Part shown: positions 23,201-36,800 of the stretch, in pieces
Layout of the letters: each line of letters begins with the position of its first letter
Numbering within the stretch: position 1 is the stretch's first letter
NCBI GenBank assembly: GCA_963965975.1
Contig: OZ014420.1
Span: 770,001-834,000 of the forward strand
DNA length: 64,000 bases
Source: Xestospongia bergquistia
Taxonomy: Eukaryota > Porifera > Demospongiae > Haplosclerida > Petrosiidae
Direction: 5' to 3'
Made by a program: the position numbers and the translations under genes
Notes under the pieces: generated by a model
What the model was told of the DNA's origin: nothing
The model's database searches: none
What the model saw: only the letters and a program-made list of their open reading frames with translations

Positions 23201-25982
23201 GTACTTACCACAGTGACCTAGGGTAGCTACCATTAGTAAGCTCTGGACTAGTGAAAATCGTTACTTACCACAGTGACTTATCATAACTATATTGTCATCA
23301 TGGCAATCATCAAAAATCTAAAGTTTATGTAAACAGCACAAAGTACAGACCTCAACATGTACTCTTCGGAAAGTTCTAATTGATCAACCACTCCAAGTCT
23401 CTCTGGTTGAGGTCTGTCTCCAGTTTATGTAAACTAGAATTATTCTTTTATTAAACTCATTTCTTGGAAAGGTCCAAAGTTATGAATTATTTATTAACCA
23501 AAATTTATAACAAAATTGCCCACCCTCTCTTAATTTCCAGGAGGTCACAATACACCTCACAGCTGTTTTTTTTTATTATTCTATTCTCATGCTTTGGTGT
23601 GTCAAGCTTGTGTCCTTACCTTTTATTTTTGTAGTTCTTCAGAATAACAAACTAGCTTAATTTGACATGACATGAACTTAATATTAGACCACAATTGATG
23701 TCGCTAGGTTGCCTCAGTTTATTCACTTGAGAGCTGTGTTGTTGAACAGCTAAGAGACTGGTTCCACACTCTTCCAAGTGTCTACTGTACTCACAACAGA
23801 TGTTGACTTCCAATAAATAAGATTTAATGTATCAGTACTTATGACAGTGACCTAGCTTTGTAGTAGAGCTGTACTTACCCTACTGATCTCCTATAAGCTA
23901 GATGATAAAGTGCACTTATATTGTGTGAGTTGGTTGTGTAGTGTAAATAATAGAGGAAGTATACGATGTCATTTGGCTGGTGTTGTAAGTGAAAGGTTAC
24001 AATTTGTATCTATCTTTAATGGAGGGTTTCTCCATTGTAGTAGAAGTTCTCAATAAAGAATATCTCCTTCATTGTAATAGTATCTTTAATAGACATTATT
24101 ATATAGTGCAGCCTCTTTACTGTTTTATGTAATATGTAAAGTATGATCTCATTGAGGGCATACAAAGGTCAGCTGTCAAGAGGTTTCATAGAACAATGAG
24201 CGGGCCATATTAAGTTTGTTTGTGAAACAAGAAAATGTACCGCCCAAGTTAGATTAATTATCTTCCAAAGATCAGATCTCTTTGAAAGATTTAATATAAT
24301 TTTTACACATTACAGAATTATTAGATTTAATAATCGTCGTCTTTGATAGACCAGCTTCAGAGAGCAGATATACTCACTAGGGACTGGCTAGCTTAAAGGT
24401 TTCTCTCTATTGTGAGGTTTCTTCCCACTATAGTTCTTTCTTTATTTTAATAGTGTAATACTATTAGACTATCCTGTTTTCCTCCTCTTGTTTGTTGTGG
24501 CTTTGTTGTGTGTATCATTATATAATATTTTATTTGTATGATTTGGGTTCATGAACCTGGGTTAGGTTACCATGCTCTTAATCTCCTTTGGCCATAGACA
24601 GATGTTATATAATCTTATGTAATAGAGTGCTGATTTATGGTTTGTGAACCTGTCCTGGTTACCATGCTCTTAATGTCCTTTGGCCATAGACAGATGTTAT
24701 ATAATCTTATGTAATAGAGTGTTGATTTATGGTTTGTGAACCTGTCCTGTTACCATGTTTTTAATGGCCATGGCTGGATGTTAATGTAATTAAGTATCGA
24801 GTTAGGGTTTGTGAACCTGTCCTGTTACCATGTTTTTAATGGCCATGGCTGGATGTTAATGTAATTAAGTATCGAGTTAGGGTTTGTGAACCGGTCCTGT
24901 TACCATGCTCTTAATGGTCATGGCTGGATGTTATATAATCTTATGTAATAGAGTGCTGAAATCTTATGTAATAGAGTGCTGATTTATGGTTTGTGAACCT
25001 GTCCTGTTTACCATGCTCTTAATCTCCTTTGGCCATAGACAGATGTTATATAATCTTATGTAATAGAGTGTTGATTTATGGTTTGTGAACCTGTCCTGTT
25101 ACCATGTTTTTAATGGCCATGGCTGGATGTTAATGTAATTAAGTATCGAGTTAGGGTTTGTGAACCTGTCCTGTTACCATGTTTTTAATGGCCATGGCTG
25201 GATGTTAATGTAATTAAGTATCGAGTTAGGGTTTGTGAACCGGTCCTGTTACCATGCTCTTAATGGTCATGGCTGGATGTTATATAATCTTATGTAATAG
25301 AGTGCTGAAATCTTATGTAATAGAGTGCTGATTTATGGTTTGTGAACCTGTCCTGTTTACCATGCTCTTAATGTCCTTTGGCCACGGCTGGATGTTATAT
25401 AATCTTATGTAATAGAGTGTTGATTTATGGTTTGTGAACCTGTCCTGTTACCATGTTTTTAATGGCCATGGCTGGATGTTAATGTAATTAAGTATCGAGT
25501 TAGGGTTTGTGAACCGGTCCTGTTACCATGCTCTTAATGGCCATGGCTGGATGTTATATAATCTTATGTAATAGAGTGCTGAAATCTTATGTAATAGAGT
25601 GCTGATTTATGGTTTGTGAACCTGTCCTGTTTACCATGCTCTTAATGTCCTTTGGCCACGGCTGGATGTTATATAATCTTATGTAATAGAGTATTAACTT
25701 AGGGTTTGTGAACCTGTTCTATTACCATGTTTTTAATGGCCATGGCTGGATGTTATATAATCTTATGTAATAGAGTGTTGACTTAGGATTTGTGAACCTG
25801 CTGGATTAATATATTATGTAATGCTTTTAATTAGAACATCTGGCTTTTAATTTTCTCTCTCTCTCTCTCTCTTTCAAGGTTTAAAGCGACCATCTTCTGC
25901 CCAGTCAACTGAATCTAAAAAACCTAACTCATTTCCATTAGTAGGTTATGGAGATGACTCTGATTCAGACAATGACAGTTAA
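17216..25982 (+). CDS. KHDC4: KHDC4/BLOM7-type KH-domain RNA-binding protein, 17 exons
   Basis: RNA-binding splicing-associated protein (BLOM7 family). Seventeen exons join in frame to about 625 residues, close to human (614): 17216-17380, 17438-17550, 17609-17722, 17924-17976, 18028-18116, 18254-18340, 18417-18541, 18595-18655, 18953-19046, 19107-19126, 19179-19268, 19367-19741 (acceptor 19337 also fits), 19790-19848, 19921-19975, 20130-20177, 22500-22725, 25879-25982. The N-terminus has [11 protein letters not shown]. Two KH-like domains follow: [18 protein letters not shown], then [15 protein letters not shown] with [17 protein letters not shown] long Pro/Gly-rich region comes next, then [19 protein letters not shown] and an acidic C-terminus GYGDDSDSD. 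Exon 10 is a 20-nt micro-exon. Introns 20178-22499 and 22726-25878 are long; the second holds two minisatellites. Confidence 0.93.
18779..18920. repeat. 42-bp tandem repeat in KHDC4 intron 8
   Basis: About 3.4 copies of a unit containing tgtccatttcatcaaatta, located in the intron 18656-18952 just upstream of the acceptor at 18952. Confidence 0.9.
20969..21023. repeat. Near-perfect inverted repeat (hairpin) in KHDC4 intron
   Basis: Arms of about 26 bp (starting attataatgaat, ending attcattataat) separated by a few bases would fold into a long stem. It lies in intron 20178-22499, where I see no other structure apart from a GA-rich tract near 21165-21185. It may be a small MITE relic. Confidence 0.8.
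22726..23290 (+). repeat. 60-bp minisatellite beginning at the KHDC4 exon-16 donor
   Basis: About nine degenerate copies of a 60-bp unit with gtaagctctaga and ttagtacttaccacaatgac. The first, diverged unit starts at the intron's own donor (actg|gtaagagct at 22725/22726), so most units carry a GTAAG donor-like sequence. Confidence 0.88.
24538..25800. repeat. Higher-order tandem repeat (about 75- and 105-bp units) in the last KHDC4 intron
   Basis: Two related unit types both begin ggtttgtgaacc. The long one ends atcttatgtaatagagtg and the short one ends atgtaattaagtatcga. They alternate in blocks. The junction gctgaaatcttatg recurs at about 24955, 25304 and 25579, giving a higher-order period of about 349 bp, and a block of about 275 bp that lacks one short unit. 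Confidence 0.9.
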
Positions 25983-27366
25983 TTCAGTCACATGACTATC
26001 ATATGATTTTGTATTATTTCATTTGAATTTGTTGTAGATATTCTTTTTCTTCTTAAAGTCAAATATTTTCATTCTACAAACAATGTGATATATGATCATC
26101 TCATTCTACTCTTCATGTGTAACACAACCTTAAACAAGAATGTCACACCACCATCTTTTCAGATTGATGCCTCCATCAACTCAAAGTCTTTTTAGAATCT
26201 CAAATTCTAAATCAAATAAAATTACATAAAGAATGTGAAGATTAGAAATTAACACTTAAAAGTGTTAAGGATTGTTTTTGGAAAGCTTATACTAAGAGAT
26301 TTTGTGCTAATAAACAAACTTCCACTCTATGTTAAGAATTATTATCATCTTCATGTTATACATCTTGTTAAGACTCACCAGTTTATCCAGTATAATAGAT
26401 TACTTTATTTAACATGTCAATGCTTGCCACACATGTTAACATACCTATTGTATTACATTGTAAGCTAGGGCCTGCAGTAGCATGCATATACTTCATTGCA
26501 TTGTACATTAAATTGTCTTGTAGTAATAACTGACAAGAGTTACTATCATAACTGTTGTCATGGTTACATAGCAACTACAAATTATCATTATTATTATGAT
26601 AATGATGTCATACATTTAACGATAATAAATTGTGTGTCAGACATGTTTACTATAATGGCCACTTTAAATTAAACTTATTAAACAGAAGGAAATCAATAAT
26701 AATTGAAATACTATCGTAATATGTACATGGTCTGTTTGTACTCAATTACTTCATTAGGCAAACCAGTTGTGTAATTTGATTCCCAATTATATCACATGAA
26801 CATGTCTGTAGTGTGTTGCTATAGACATTGATTATTATATAATATTTGCAATATAATTAATGAAGTTGATTGATAGTTATTAACAATGCACTAGAGAACA
26901 AAGATGTTGCTATAGTGTAACTGACCTAGACAACTAGTATATTCAGTACTTTTGTTCTGGTCCTAATGTCCATTATAGAGAGAAATGTCATTGAATTTCA
27001 CTCAAGTACTATTTGCTATAACTTACACGTACAATTAATATTATCCTAATTAATAATAACTCAGTTTTTTTGTTTAATTATATCTTTATTGATTTTTCAT
27101 TTGAAAACAATTTAATAATAATAATCACTATTACAATACTAATTAACAAATGTAAAATGTGTTATTTAACAATAAAACATAAACTAAGAAGTGTTTTTAT
27201 TGTCTGCCGTTAGACGACTTGACAAATAAAAAGAAAAACAAGACTATTAACAAATAAACAAAAAACACTATATGCAAAATTATAGAGTGATCATTATGTG
27301 CAAACAAAATGCCAAACAGACATAGATATTGTCAAAAATTACAAAAATTGCCATCTAATAAAAATG
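25983..27366. other. Intergenic region between two convergent genes
   Basis: 3' ends of KHDC4 (+) and of the Reeler-like gene (-) face each other. The region is AT-rich, contains only short ORFs without recognisable similarity, and presumably holds both 3' UTRs. Confidence 0.6.
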
Positions 27367-29486
27367 TTATTGTTCTGATAGTATTTCGGGGTCAATCAAT
27401 GAAGCCACACAATTTACACCTCGTTCTATGTTGACAAGAAACTTCTCAGTCCTATTAGGTTTGTTTAGATCTGTTGGGACACAATTGTATTTACGATTTC
27501 TTTCCCATTGATTGAGGGAGCAGGTGATGTTAAATGTGTTTTTTTCACAGTCATCTCCACAAATGACATCCCGAGTGCAAGTCTCAACATACGTAAAGTG
27601 TTTGAAAGGGGCGTGGCTTGTACAATTGTAAGTGATTTCCTCTTTTGATGTCCATATCTTTGTGTCGACTGCATTAGAAACATTTCTAGGACACCTCAGA
27701 CGACCTAGTGAGAGAGAGAAAGAGAGAGAGGGTCAGTACAAAGTTTATAAACAAACAATCAGAATATTTCAACCATAAACAACAATCCTTCTAGTATCCA
27801 CAGGTTATCTCAACTACCAAACACCTTACTATTACTGAACTATTGTCCCTACTACAATGTTGTAAGAGTTTATTAGTAGGAAATATCTGCTAGATTTCTT
27901 AAAGATTGTATCATTATTTAGTTTATGTGCACAAGTGGACAGCTCTCAAGTTAAAGTGTACTGATGCAGCACAGAGAGTGCAATATAAACATTTGTTCTA
28001 ATAAAGAATGAACTAGACTGTGTACTAAAATACTAAAGTTAGAACTATACTGTAGCACTTATCAGTTTAAAGGTTTCTTAAAGGTCACCACTATAAGTGC
28101 TAACTATCACAAGTACTTTCAGTTTCAAGGTGTTATTATATAGCACGTACTTGCTGTATCATTGCATGTAGGATAGGCACAAAGTATTGGAGTTGGTGGC
28201 ACTATGGGTATTGTCGTTGTTCCTATAGTTGTTGTTGTTGTTGTTTTTATTGTTGAAGAAGGTATTGGTATTGGTGTGGGGATAGGTGTAGATGTATGGC
28301 AAGGACAGAATGTTATATGTTTGTCTTCAATTGATAATTTATAAGAGAAGACAACTGTTGTTCTGTGGAAAGAGAGAGGAAGTTTGTGGTTTGATGTAAA
28401 AATAATACACTCTGTGGTCACTTTTATAAGTAAACTTGATTAAGAGGCTCTTAAGTGTCTGTCTGTTTCTCTTCCTTACCTGATTGTAAAACATTTTTTT
28501 GTTTTTGGAGTGAACTGGAAATTAAGTTCTTTTTTAAAAAGGTTTGTCCTATTTGAGATAAGGGGAAGAAAATTTGATATCTTACTCTTTGTTCTTGATA
28601 TTAAATATTTTTTTAACGCTATTGTCTACACCCTTGAGGTTTTGGTTCTCAATATCACATTTCAAAGAGTGGGATGAATACCAAATAGTGGGAGAATATT
28701 TACATTGTAGCAAAAAATAAATGCACATTATTAATCATGTTCATCCCATATCAACATTAGAACAGTTATTGATATAACTAGGCCTCATGCTAAGCTAAAA
28801 GGATATACTATTAAAACAATTCTGGAGGCTACAGTCTTCAGATAAAGTTTAACTGTAGGAAAGATAATTTTGCTAGAGTACATATTGTGAATTAAAGTTC
28901 TCTAATTAGCTTACAGTTGATGATAAAGACGAACACCAGGACACAAATTGTTTTTGTTTTCAGTGATTCCATCCGGCAGACAAGTATCTTTGTTTCTGAT
29001 GCTACTTTTTTCAACAGCCATTAAAATACCCAGGATGTTGTATTTGTTGTTATTAACTTTTACTTGAACTGTAAAAAAAGAAAAAGACTTTTAATAATTA
29101 ATAACAATGAAATAATAACAAAGATTAATAATCGTTACTAACTACAATGCAGAATGTGCTAATTGCAACTAAGAAGTGTGTTAACAATTGAAGGTTTCTA
29201 ACAACATTGCAAAATTACAGTACTATAACAAAATGTTAAGCAAATTAATAAGATATAATATACAAACCAACTTACATGTTTGTAAATTGTTTGGAGTAAA
29301 GCATGTCTTTTCTTCTCCGTTTTCCCTTATTTTTATAGTAAAATCTCCATCAGACGGTGGCGTAGAGCCCTCATGATCAGTTTTTAAGGTGCAAATTCTT
29401 GAGTCTTGAGGAATTCCTGTTTCATAAGCTGCAACCTGTTGAAACAGAAGCGCCAACGACACTGTAATGATAACTGCAATCTGCAT
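27367..29486 (-). CDS. Small secreted protein with Reeler-like N-terminus, Thr/Pro linker and sushi-like C-terminus
   Basis: Four exons join in frame to 304 residues: 29276-29486, 28915-29068, 28151-28362, 27367-27704. ATG 29486 opens a signal peptide (MQIAVIITVSLALLFQQVAA); the frame upstream has only TTG. The next ~120 residues (YETGIPQDSRICTL, CFTPNN, YNILGILMAVEK) resemble a Reeler domain by spacing of Gly/Cys and the hydrophobic LGILMAV strand; this is a weak visual match. A Thr/Pro/Ile-rich stretch (STPIPTPIPIPSSTIKTTT) looks like an O-glycosylated linker. The C-terminal part (RLRCPRNVSNA ... ITYNC ... ITCSLNQWERNRKYNCV) has the Cys/Tyr/Trp pattern of a CCP/sushi module, with an insertion. 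No transmembrane segment is seen, so it is probably extracellular. Confidence 0.7.
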
Positions 29487-32400
29487 ACTGCTGGACAAAG
29501 TTATTGAATTGTTGCTAAATCGATCTGGAAGATGCTTTCTTTCCTTGTAATGCTGCTATCATTGAGATACTTCTTTTATATATAACACGTGCGTCGTAAG
29601 CGAGTGGGAGGGAGTTTGTCTGATTCAATTTACGCTTGTATTGTATTATAATGTGTGAGTTGTTATAGGTAAAGCCAAAAAATGGTCTGTTTAATTTAAA
29701 TTGAGCACTATATTTTTGGACCTCGCGTGTTCTCCTAAGATGTATGATTTTGTAATATAATAAGATAATGCATACTATACATTGGTAACAAGAAGATGCA
29801 ATGAGTTTCCAAATTTCCTTTTTTAAAAATTCAAAAAGTCATCAAATGATTCTAGAGAATAGCTAGTATTCATTGGTCCAAGACCATTCTGACATTGAAA
29901 TTTTTGGGGGTTCACAAATGATAAGATCTACACTGACGACCTCACAACTTTGCTGTATGGAGTGATCTCATATAACACTGTTCTCAAGAATTTATACATA
30001 TCAGACACAGCCCCTGAACCATACATACAAGAGTATATGCTTTCAGATAAGATCTTATAACTGTGGCCAGATCTCCGGTCTGCACTGGACCAGATCGTTC
30101 ATTGTATACTAACAAAGAAAATAAATAGAATCTTTTGGGTTTACATGCTAGTATGAGACTTAGATTACATATGGAGCTGCACTTGCTATCCATATTTCTA
30201 CTGTAAGTAACAAGAAGTCATGGGAATGATATGTACACTGAATAATACAAGCTATGTTATGAGAGGTAATGAAATGTTTTCAGCTGCTCTATAATGGTGT
30301 AGTATTGAACACAGATGATAACTGAATTGGTCCATGTTTTGTATTGTTATCTACGGTTGCTATGGTTATGTCACATGTCAATATATTAGCCCATCAATCC
30401 AGCAGTGAGTAATACAATAACAATTATAACATTGTGACATAAGAATTTATAAATTAATTTAAAGATCATTTATATAGAGAATGAATTAATAGCCATGGAG
30501 AAATAATTAAACATAGTATGGTTGCTGTGGTGATTTAACTGATAATAAATAAACTGTTTGTATAAGAGTACCATGGAAAGGATACTCTATTATATAACGA
30601 TATATTAATTATGTGACTATATTTTGAATTTCATCAGAGGAGGGAGGATAGCGTGAACAATGTGTTGATAAATAAGAAAAGCTACTAAAAGAACACCTGT
30701 AGAGTACTTGTATATTGTACATGTACTATGCACAGAATATGTATTGAACATACTTGTTTCTATGTTAACCATTGTTGCCTAGCAACAAGCATTCACTACT
30801 ATGATTCTTTGACCAACACTACCAATTAATCCATTTATGGAGCTATCCATCCATCTATTCAATCCATCCATCCATCAATTATTATTTCTTCATCAAGTAA
30901 TCACTTTCCAATCCATATCTAGAAACAAACTATGAAACTGTTATGAAAAGCACCAAGAGTGTTAGTTAACATTTGTTCATCCTCTGTATAGCCACAAAGA
31001 ATTCTCAAAGATAACTTATACCATATATGGTGATAATTAATTAAAAGTACACACTTGGTAATATGCCTTTAAGTGATCTCTTACTGTCATGTCCCACTTT
31101 ATATTTTTGTTTGTATTATGTTGAGTTAATAACATTGCCACTGGAAACCAAAATTTTATAAAGAAATACAAATGATCATAATATTGTTAAATAGTCTAGG
31201 GAGAATGAGAATGTATCCCTCTTCCTTTTCATTCAAAACAATCTCCCCAGCACCTATTGTAGCAGGGCTCATAGATGAAAACCTACAATCTGACAGCTGT
31301 CAGAGGCAATGAGGCCATTCATATGTTGACAGCTTAATAATTAAGTAGATAAGTGTCTGTGTATTTGTTAAGTCAATGGATAAAAGTGTTATACAGGAAG
31401 TTTGTGATCTTAGAAACTCTGTCAGTTTTCATCTATTTTAAACAGCTCTAGGGTCATTATAATATCAACCATTTAATTTGTTCAATTAGTGTGATAAACA
31501 ACATAATTGGCAAAAAACATTTTTGTATAATTCTGATTAGGTGTATTTAGCTGGCATGATCAATACAAATAAATTTTATCTTCCAACAACAGAAGCAAAT
31601 AAATGCATCCTCATTCTTCCTTGTACCTAAGATCTCATCTATTAGCTCTGAAGTGTCTTTGTGAGTACACTGAGTAGGTGTTGTGTCAGCTTTGATATAA
31701 ACACTTATATGTGACATAAAAAAAACCACAAGATAGTAACAAAGACAAAAGATGACCTTTGACCAAACAGTGTCCCTTATAGACATTATTATTACTTATT
31801 AGCATCTCAAGAAAGAATATCTATTTTAATGAAATCATAAAAAGATAGAAATACAATAGTCATTTGATAGAACACAATAGATAACGATCTACTCTCTGAT
31901 AATAGATAAGATTGCACACAACCATATATGAATTGTTGTAACTTTTTTTTGGAATATCCCTAGCTAATGATATAGCCCCTTTCATAACAATTAATTAAAC
32001 AACAACAACAATACTTTTAATAAGAATGAGGTAACTTTTTCAGTAAAAAGTAAAAAAAAAGAAGATAATTAAAGAGATTATTGTCATGTTATTTTGTCTT
32101 GAGAATAGAGGACACTTTAAGCATTCCTGCTGGTCACATACCAGACCCAACACAATGAAAATTTAAAGCCATTGAAAAGTTATTTTGTCTTGATTTTAAG
32201 TACATGAAACTGGATGGAAGAACTTAGAGTACTTCTTGGCCAAACATCAGACGAAAGAGTATGTTATTATATGTAAACAAACAACTGCTAAATATTTAGC
32301 CAAACCATTAGACAAAACACCAAAGTACTTTTCTAGTACATGTATGTGAAAGAGAAGCTAAGCCATATATTTTGTGTCTGTGAAAACTATAGTACAATTA

Positions 32401-33661
32401 AGTACATCTAAACAGATATGTTTATTCTAAATATTTGGCCAAGTTGCTTAGACCAAACAAACATTTACAAAGGAAGAAAAGAATTTAACTGTACAAAACT
32501 TGTGACGCGTCTATAATTATAAAACTTTTTAAATAAAAAACTAAATTATTTTACTCACACTAATTGATATGGTGCCAAATATCTTGTAACCACTTCACAG
32601 AGAATACTAATTTCTGTTTTGAAGTAAATAAACAGTACATATTAACATATAATTTTGTCAAGTTTTCTACAGTTCATTTGTCACTCCATTATAAGTATTC
32701 AGTGTCTGAACCTTCTTTTCATGCAGGACATGAAGTCAACTTGGTAACGAACCTCAGGAATGCAATTCAGAAACCTTTAACAATTTCTTACTGAAGATAT
32801 AAACATAACACCTTAATTGGTAACAAATTTGACATATAAATGTACTACAGATCGGAGCTCTTAGAAAAGACAATGTAGTAAATATTATACCAATTCTAAT
32901 GAAGATATTCCTTAAATTTTGAATGGGAGAGAATACTTATTACTTGATATATTTGAATAAAACAATTACTTTAAAATGTATTGTTAATAAATTACAAGAT
33001 GCATTACATGCAATAATTAGATAACTTTTAAATTAACATTATTACATTTGTGAGGTTATTTATAAGCACCATATTTCACAGAGTTGACATATATTAAACA
33101 TGTAAGCTTGACATGTAACAGATGAAGTAAAGAAGAACTAAGTCTCACAGTAGAGATACATCAGATAGTAGATGGAGCCATTTTATGTAGCTATAATAAC
33201 TGTTAACATAATGTAGAGTGTTAAATCATTAGGTAACACTATAAGCGTAATTGAGCATGTACTATAGAGGATTACATAACATTAGTAGCACAATGGACTA
33301 TAATTGAGCATGTACCATAGAAGGGATCATGATACATCCCCACACGTAGGTGGATTACTCTCCTGTTAATGACATCACTATCTAAGGTAAATGTTGAGTG
33401 TACCATATGACATCTAATTAGTGTACTGAAGTATCAATGTTTGTGGGCAAAGGGAGAGAGGATACAGTTACATATCTGTGTGAAAAAGCTAAACCCTCTT
33501 GTGTTATTAGCAGTGAAAGTACTAAATCATATTTTATAGGATAATACATTTTAAAGAATGCAGAGGTTTAACGTTTAAAATACAAACAGCATTCCTTTAT
33601 GATCATGAAAGGAATATGACATTACAACAATTTCTTTCTTAACAAAAAAAAATAATCATTG
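29487..33661. other. Gene-poor 4-kb region
   Basis: AT-rich sequence between the start of the Reeler-like gene and the 3' end of AGGF1. I see only short ORFs, a GATG/CATC-rich patch near 30840-30890 and no strong repeats. The one ORF worth noting is listed separately (31300-31786, minus). Confidence 0.5.
31300..31786 (-). CDS. Doubtful small secreted protein, two exons
   Basis: Exon 31627-31786 starts with an ATG followed by a hydrophobic segment (VIFCLCYYLVVFFMSH) that could be a signal peptide or membrane anchor, then DTTPTQCTHKDTSELIDEIL. A donor (ttag|gtacaa) and an acceptor (ctgacag|agttt at 31419/31418) keep the frame into exon 31300-31418, giving about 92 residues. No family is recognised. 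The ORF is short and could be chance; the amphipathic helix and in-phase splice sites are the only support. Confidence 0.25.
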
Positions 33662-33828
33662 TTAATTTGTTTTTTTCTTCTTTGATTCCCGTTCAATAAC
33701 TTCTTGATAATGTCGTAGCATTTTATGATGATTATCACTTCTTGCAAGACCAACTGTTTCAATATCACGTTTACTGTGACCATAACCTAACCCAGCCCTT
33801 TCATCATGCAGCACAGTAGATATCTATT

Positions 33829-33870
<42 letters not shown>

Positions 33871-36800
33871 GGGGAGGATAATGATATTGTGGCAAACTGT
33901 CAAAAAATCATAAGAGTTTTCAAACAAATCCATTAAATAAAGCAACATGTATATATATTACATTTCTCATTCAGGAATGTGTGTTTGTGATATTATATAA
34001 CAAGATAGGATCAATTGGGAAATAAATCCTCCCTCCCTCCTCATCAAGATTACATCTAGCATTACATAATAGTAATACTTACTACTAATAATATGTAATG
34101 GTCCTAGCTGCCCAGTATCTATGTTAAGGCAGTACAAGCAAATATCAGAGAGTAGAACAACATCATAAATCATAATTGATATCAGTGAGGTAACTCCTAC
34201 TAGTATCTAATAACCTGTCTTAACAAATATGATAGTATCATGGCTTTTGTATGTAAAAGGACACACCCACTCACATAGGACATATGAAATCATTTGATAT
34301 TATCCTGCTGTTATAAGAGAATCAAAGCTCTACTGAATGTCATATAACACAAAGTAAAGCTAACTCTAATAAAATTCTATTTTTAACAGGCAAATCTTCC
34401 CGTTCAAAGTTACAATATTATATTGAACACGACTATTAATACAATCAATGGAATTTAATCATGATGTAACTATAGCTATGACATTGATATACAACACTGG
34501 ATCATAGTCTGACAGCTATGCCGATAGTGTAACCATAGCAACAACAGGGTGACATTGACAATGTGTTTACAGAAAAGCTAAAAATTATAACAATTTCTGA
34601 TTTCAAAATACTTTGAAAATTACTCCAAGGATCGAAGTACAATTATCGTTACTATAGCAACATAACAAACAATTTAAAAAATCTCTTTGTTGATATCTCC
34701 CAAAAGAGCAAAATTGCTCAGTAGAAACAAAAGAGGATTACAACATAAAACAAACTTTTATTTTCATCTGATCTAAAAACAATTTATAATTAGTAAAAGA
34801 TTAGATACTTAATTTGTTTAAGAAATAGTCTTAAGTGGCTTCAGTTTATTGTTTGTTTGTATTTGTTTCATTGTTAGTAACAAATATCATTATTAATAAT
34901 GTTGTAATGATAGATAAATTACAAACACTATGTAATGAGAAAAGTATGTGATAATAAATATAAACTATTTATATAACATCATTTAATTCAATTATAATTT
35001 TAGCAAGAAACAGCTGCCAATAAAGTGTTGCTATCACAACTAATTAATTAACACATTTTAAAGCTCTCACTGGCTCCTATGACCAAACACGTTACCCATA
35101 GCAACGCATGTACAAGTACAAGTACAATTAATACATGTAAATGTTTTCTACTTAAAAACAAATTGTGGTTTGTTAAGTGTTTGTGCAACTAACAAGTTAT
35201 TTGTTATGTCTGTTAATTTAATTAAATGAAAGTATAAATTAATCTCTTTTTTAAATAATAGAATGACAGGTATTATTTAACCCAAAATATTGCATTAGTC
35301 CTTTGTTTAATGTTACTTTATAAAAACCCATGAAACCAATCAAAATAGTCATATTTGTACAAATACATGTACTTGTACATGTACAAATACATTTACATGT
35401 ATTTCTACATGTATTTGTAATGTATGGTATCTTTTCAGTTGTGGCACAGATACATGTGTGACATATGCTTTTGTGGAATTAACAGATGTTAAAACAAACC
35501 AATAACTTGATAAGTGTAAGGATTCCAAAAGGTAGTTGCTAAGCAACATGCACAATGAAGTACTAACTGGTTGTTGGATGCCAGAGTTATTTGCCCCAAG
35601 TGATTCACCTTCCTGCCATCCTATCTTTAACAGCATCTGTCGGCCTTTATTAGTAGAGCTAATAGGTCTGTGGGTAAGAAGAAATAGAATTAGTCATTAA
35701 ATAAAGTAAAAGGATGTACTACATTGCTAGTGGGTTTAGAGGGGGAGTACATTAGTTACGTAAACATGTCGTTATCATGTGCGATACTGGAGTGTCGATG
35801 GCATGAAAGAAATGTAATATATGCGAAACAGGCAGCTTGATACAGGTGGTCATTGAGACATTCATTATCTGTCGTAATCTATAAAATATTTGTATTGTTT
35901 ATAAAAATTAGTAATAATATTGTCTATCAATGTAGAGAGAAAACAGGTAATGTAATCAATTAAGGTCATCGATAGATATGGACATTAAATAAGGGGGTGG
36001 GAGTCAAATAAGGTCGTCATTAAACAATAGATAGGGATATTAAAGAAGAGAGAGGTGAGAAAACAATCAGTTTTGTCTCTATTGTTAAATCATAATAATA
36101 GATAATAACAATCTTCTATTGAAGAATTTATAATAACTAAATAATTTTTTACCTGCATGAAAAAAAATTGTCAAAAATGTATTAAAATAACTAAAATATC
36201 AATTGATTATGATTGGAAACAAATAATATACATGTACATGTATATGTATATGGTATATATACATGTACACATATATGGTAGTAGATAAATGAACTAGAAC
36301 TACAAGTAAGGAACATAGTCACTCAGACAATGTTATAATAATTACACAAAGACTATTTGGTAATATATACCATTAGTTGTCTATTGAAGGTAGATTAGCT
36401 TTTAATGATGTATTACCATTTATCACCTTAATAAGAGATTCAATAGTGGGAGAGATAAGCGCTGTTACTATAACATTATATCAACACATGGACAGTTACC
36501 ACTTTGGAATTCATTTTTGCTAGAGTTCAAATAAGGAGGAAATTCTTTTCCTCCCTCGCCAAAATGTGACAAGCTGTATCTAGCAGATGCCTAGCCGGTC
36601 ATGACTACATAATAAATAGAATTGAATATATTATGAAAGAAAATGTTACTCCTGTTGTCTGTTATCTGAGCTACGACACCAGCTGGAGGAGGGGGTGATG
36701 AGAAAAGTAATACGATCTGAAATGGTGCAGAGGCTGGTTACTCACCAGGACATGTAAGACAACAAATGACCAGATATTTGATACTATTAATGGCAAATAT

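Noticed and set aside
36230-36275. Palindromic acatgtac/tatata cluster as an origin or regulatory site
   Set aside because: Simple AT-rich palindromes of this kind recur throughout the AGGF1 introns (also near 35360); nothing ties it to a function.
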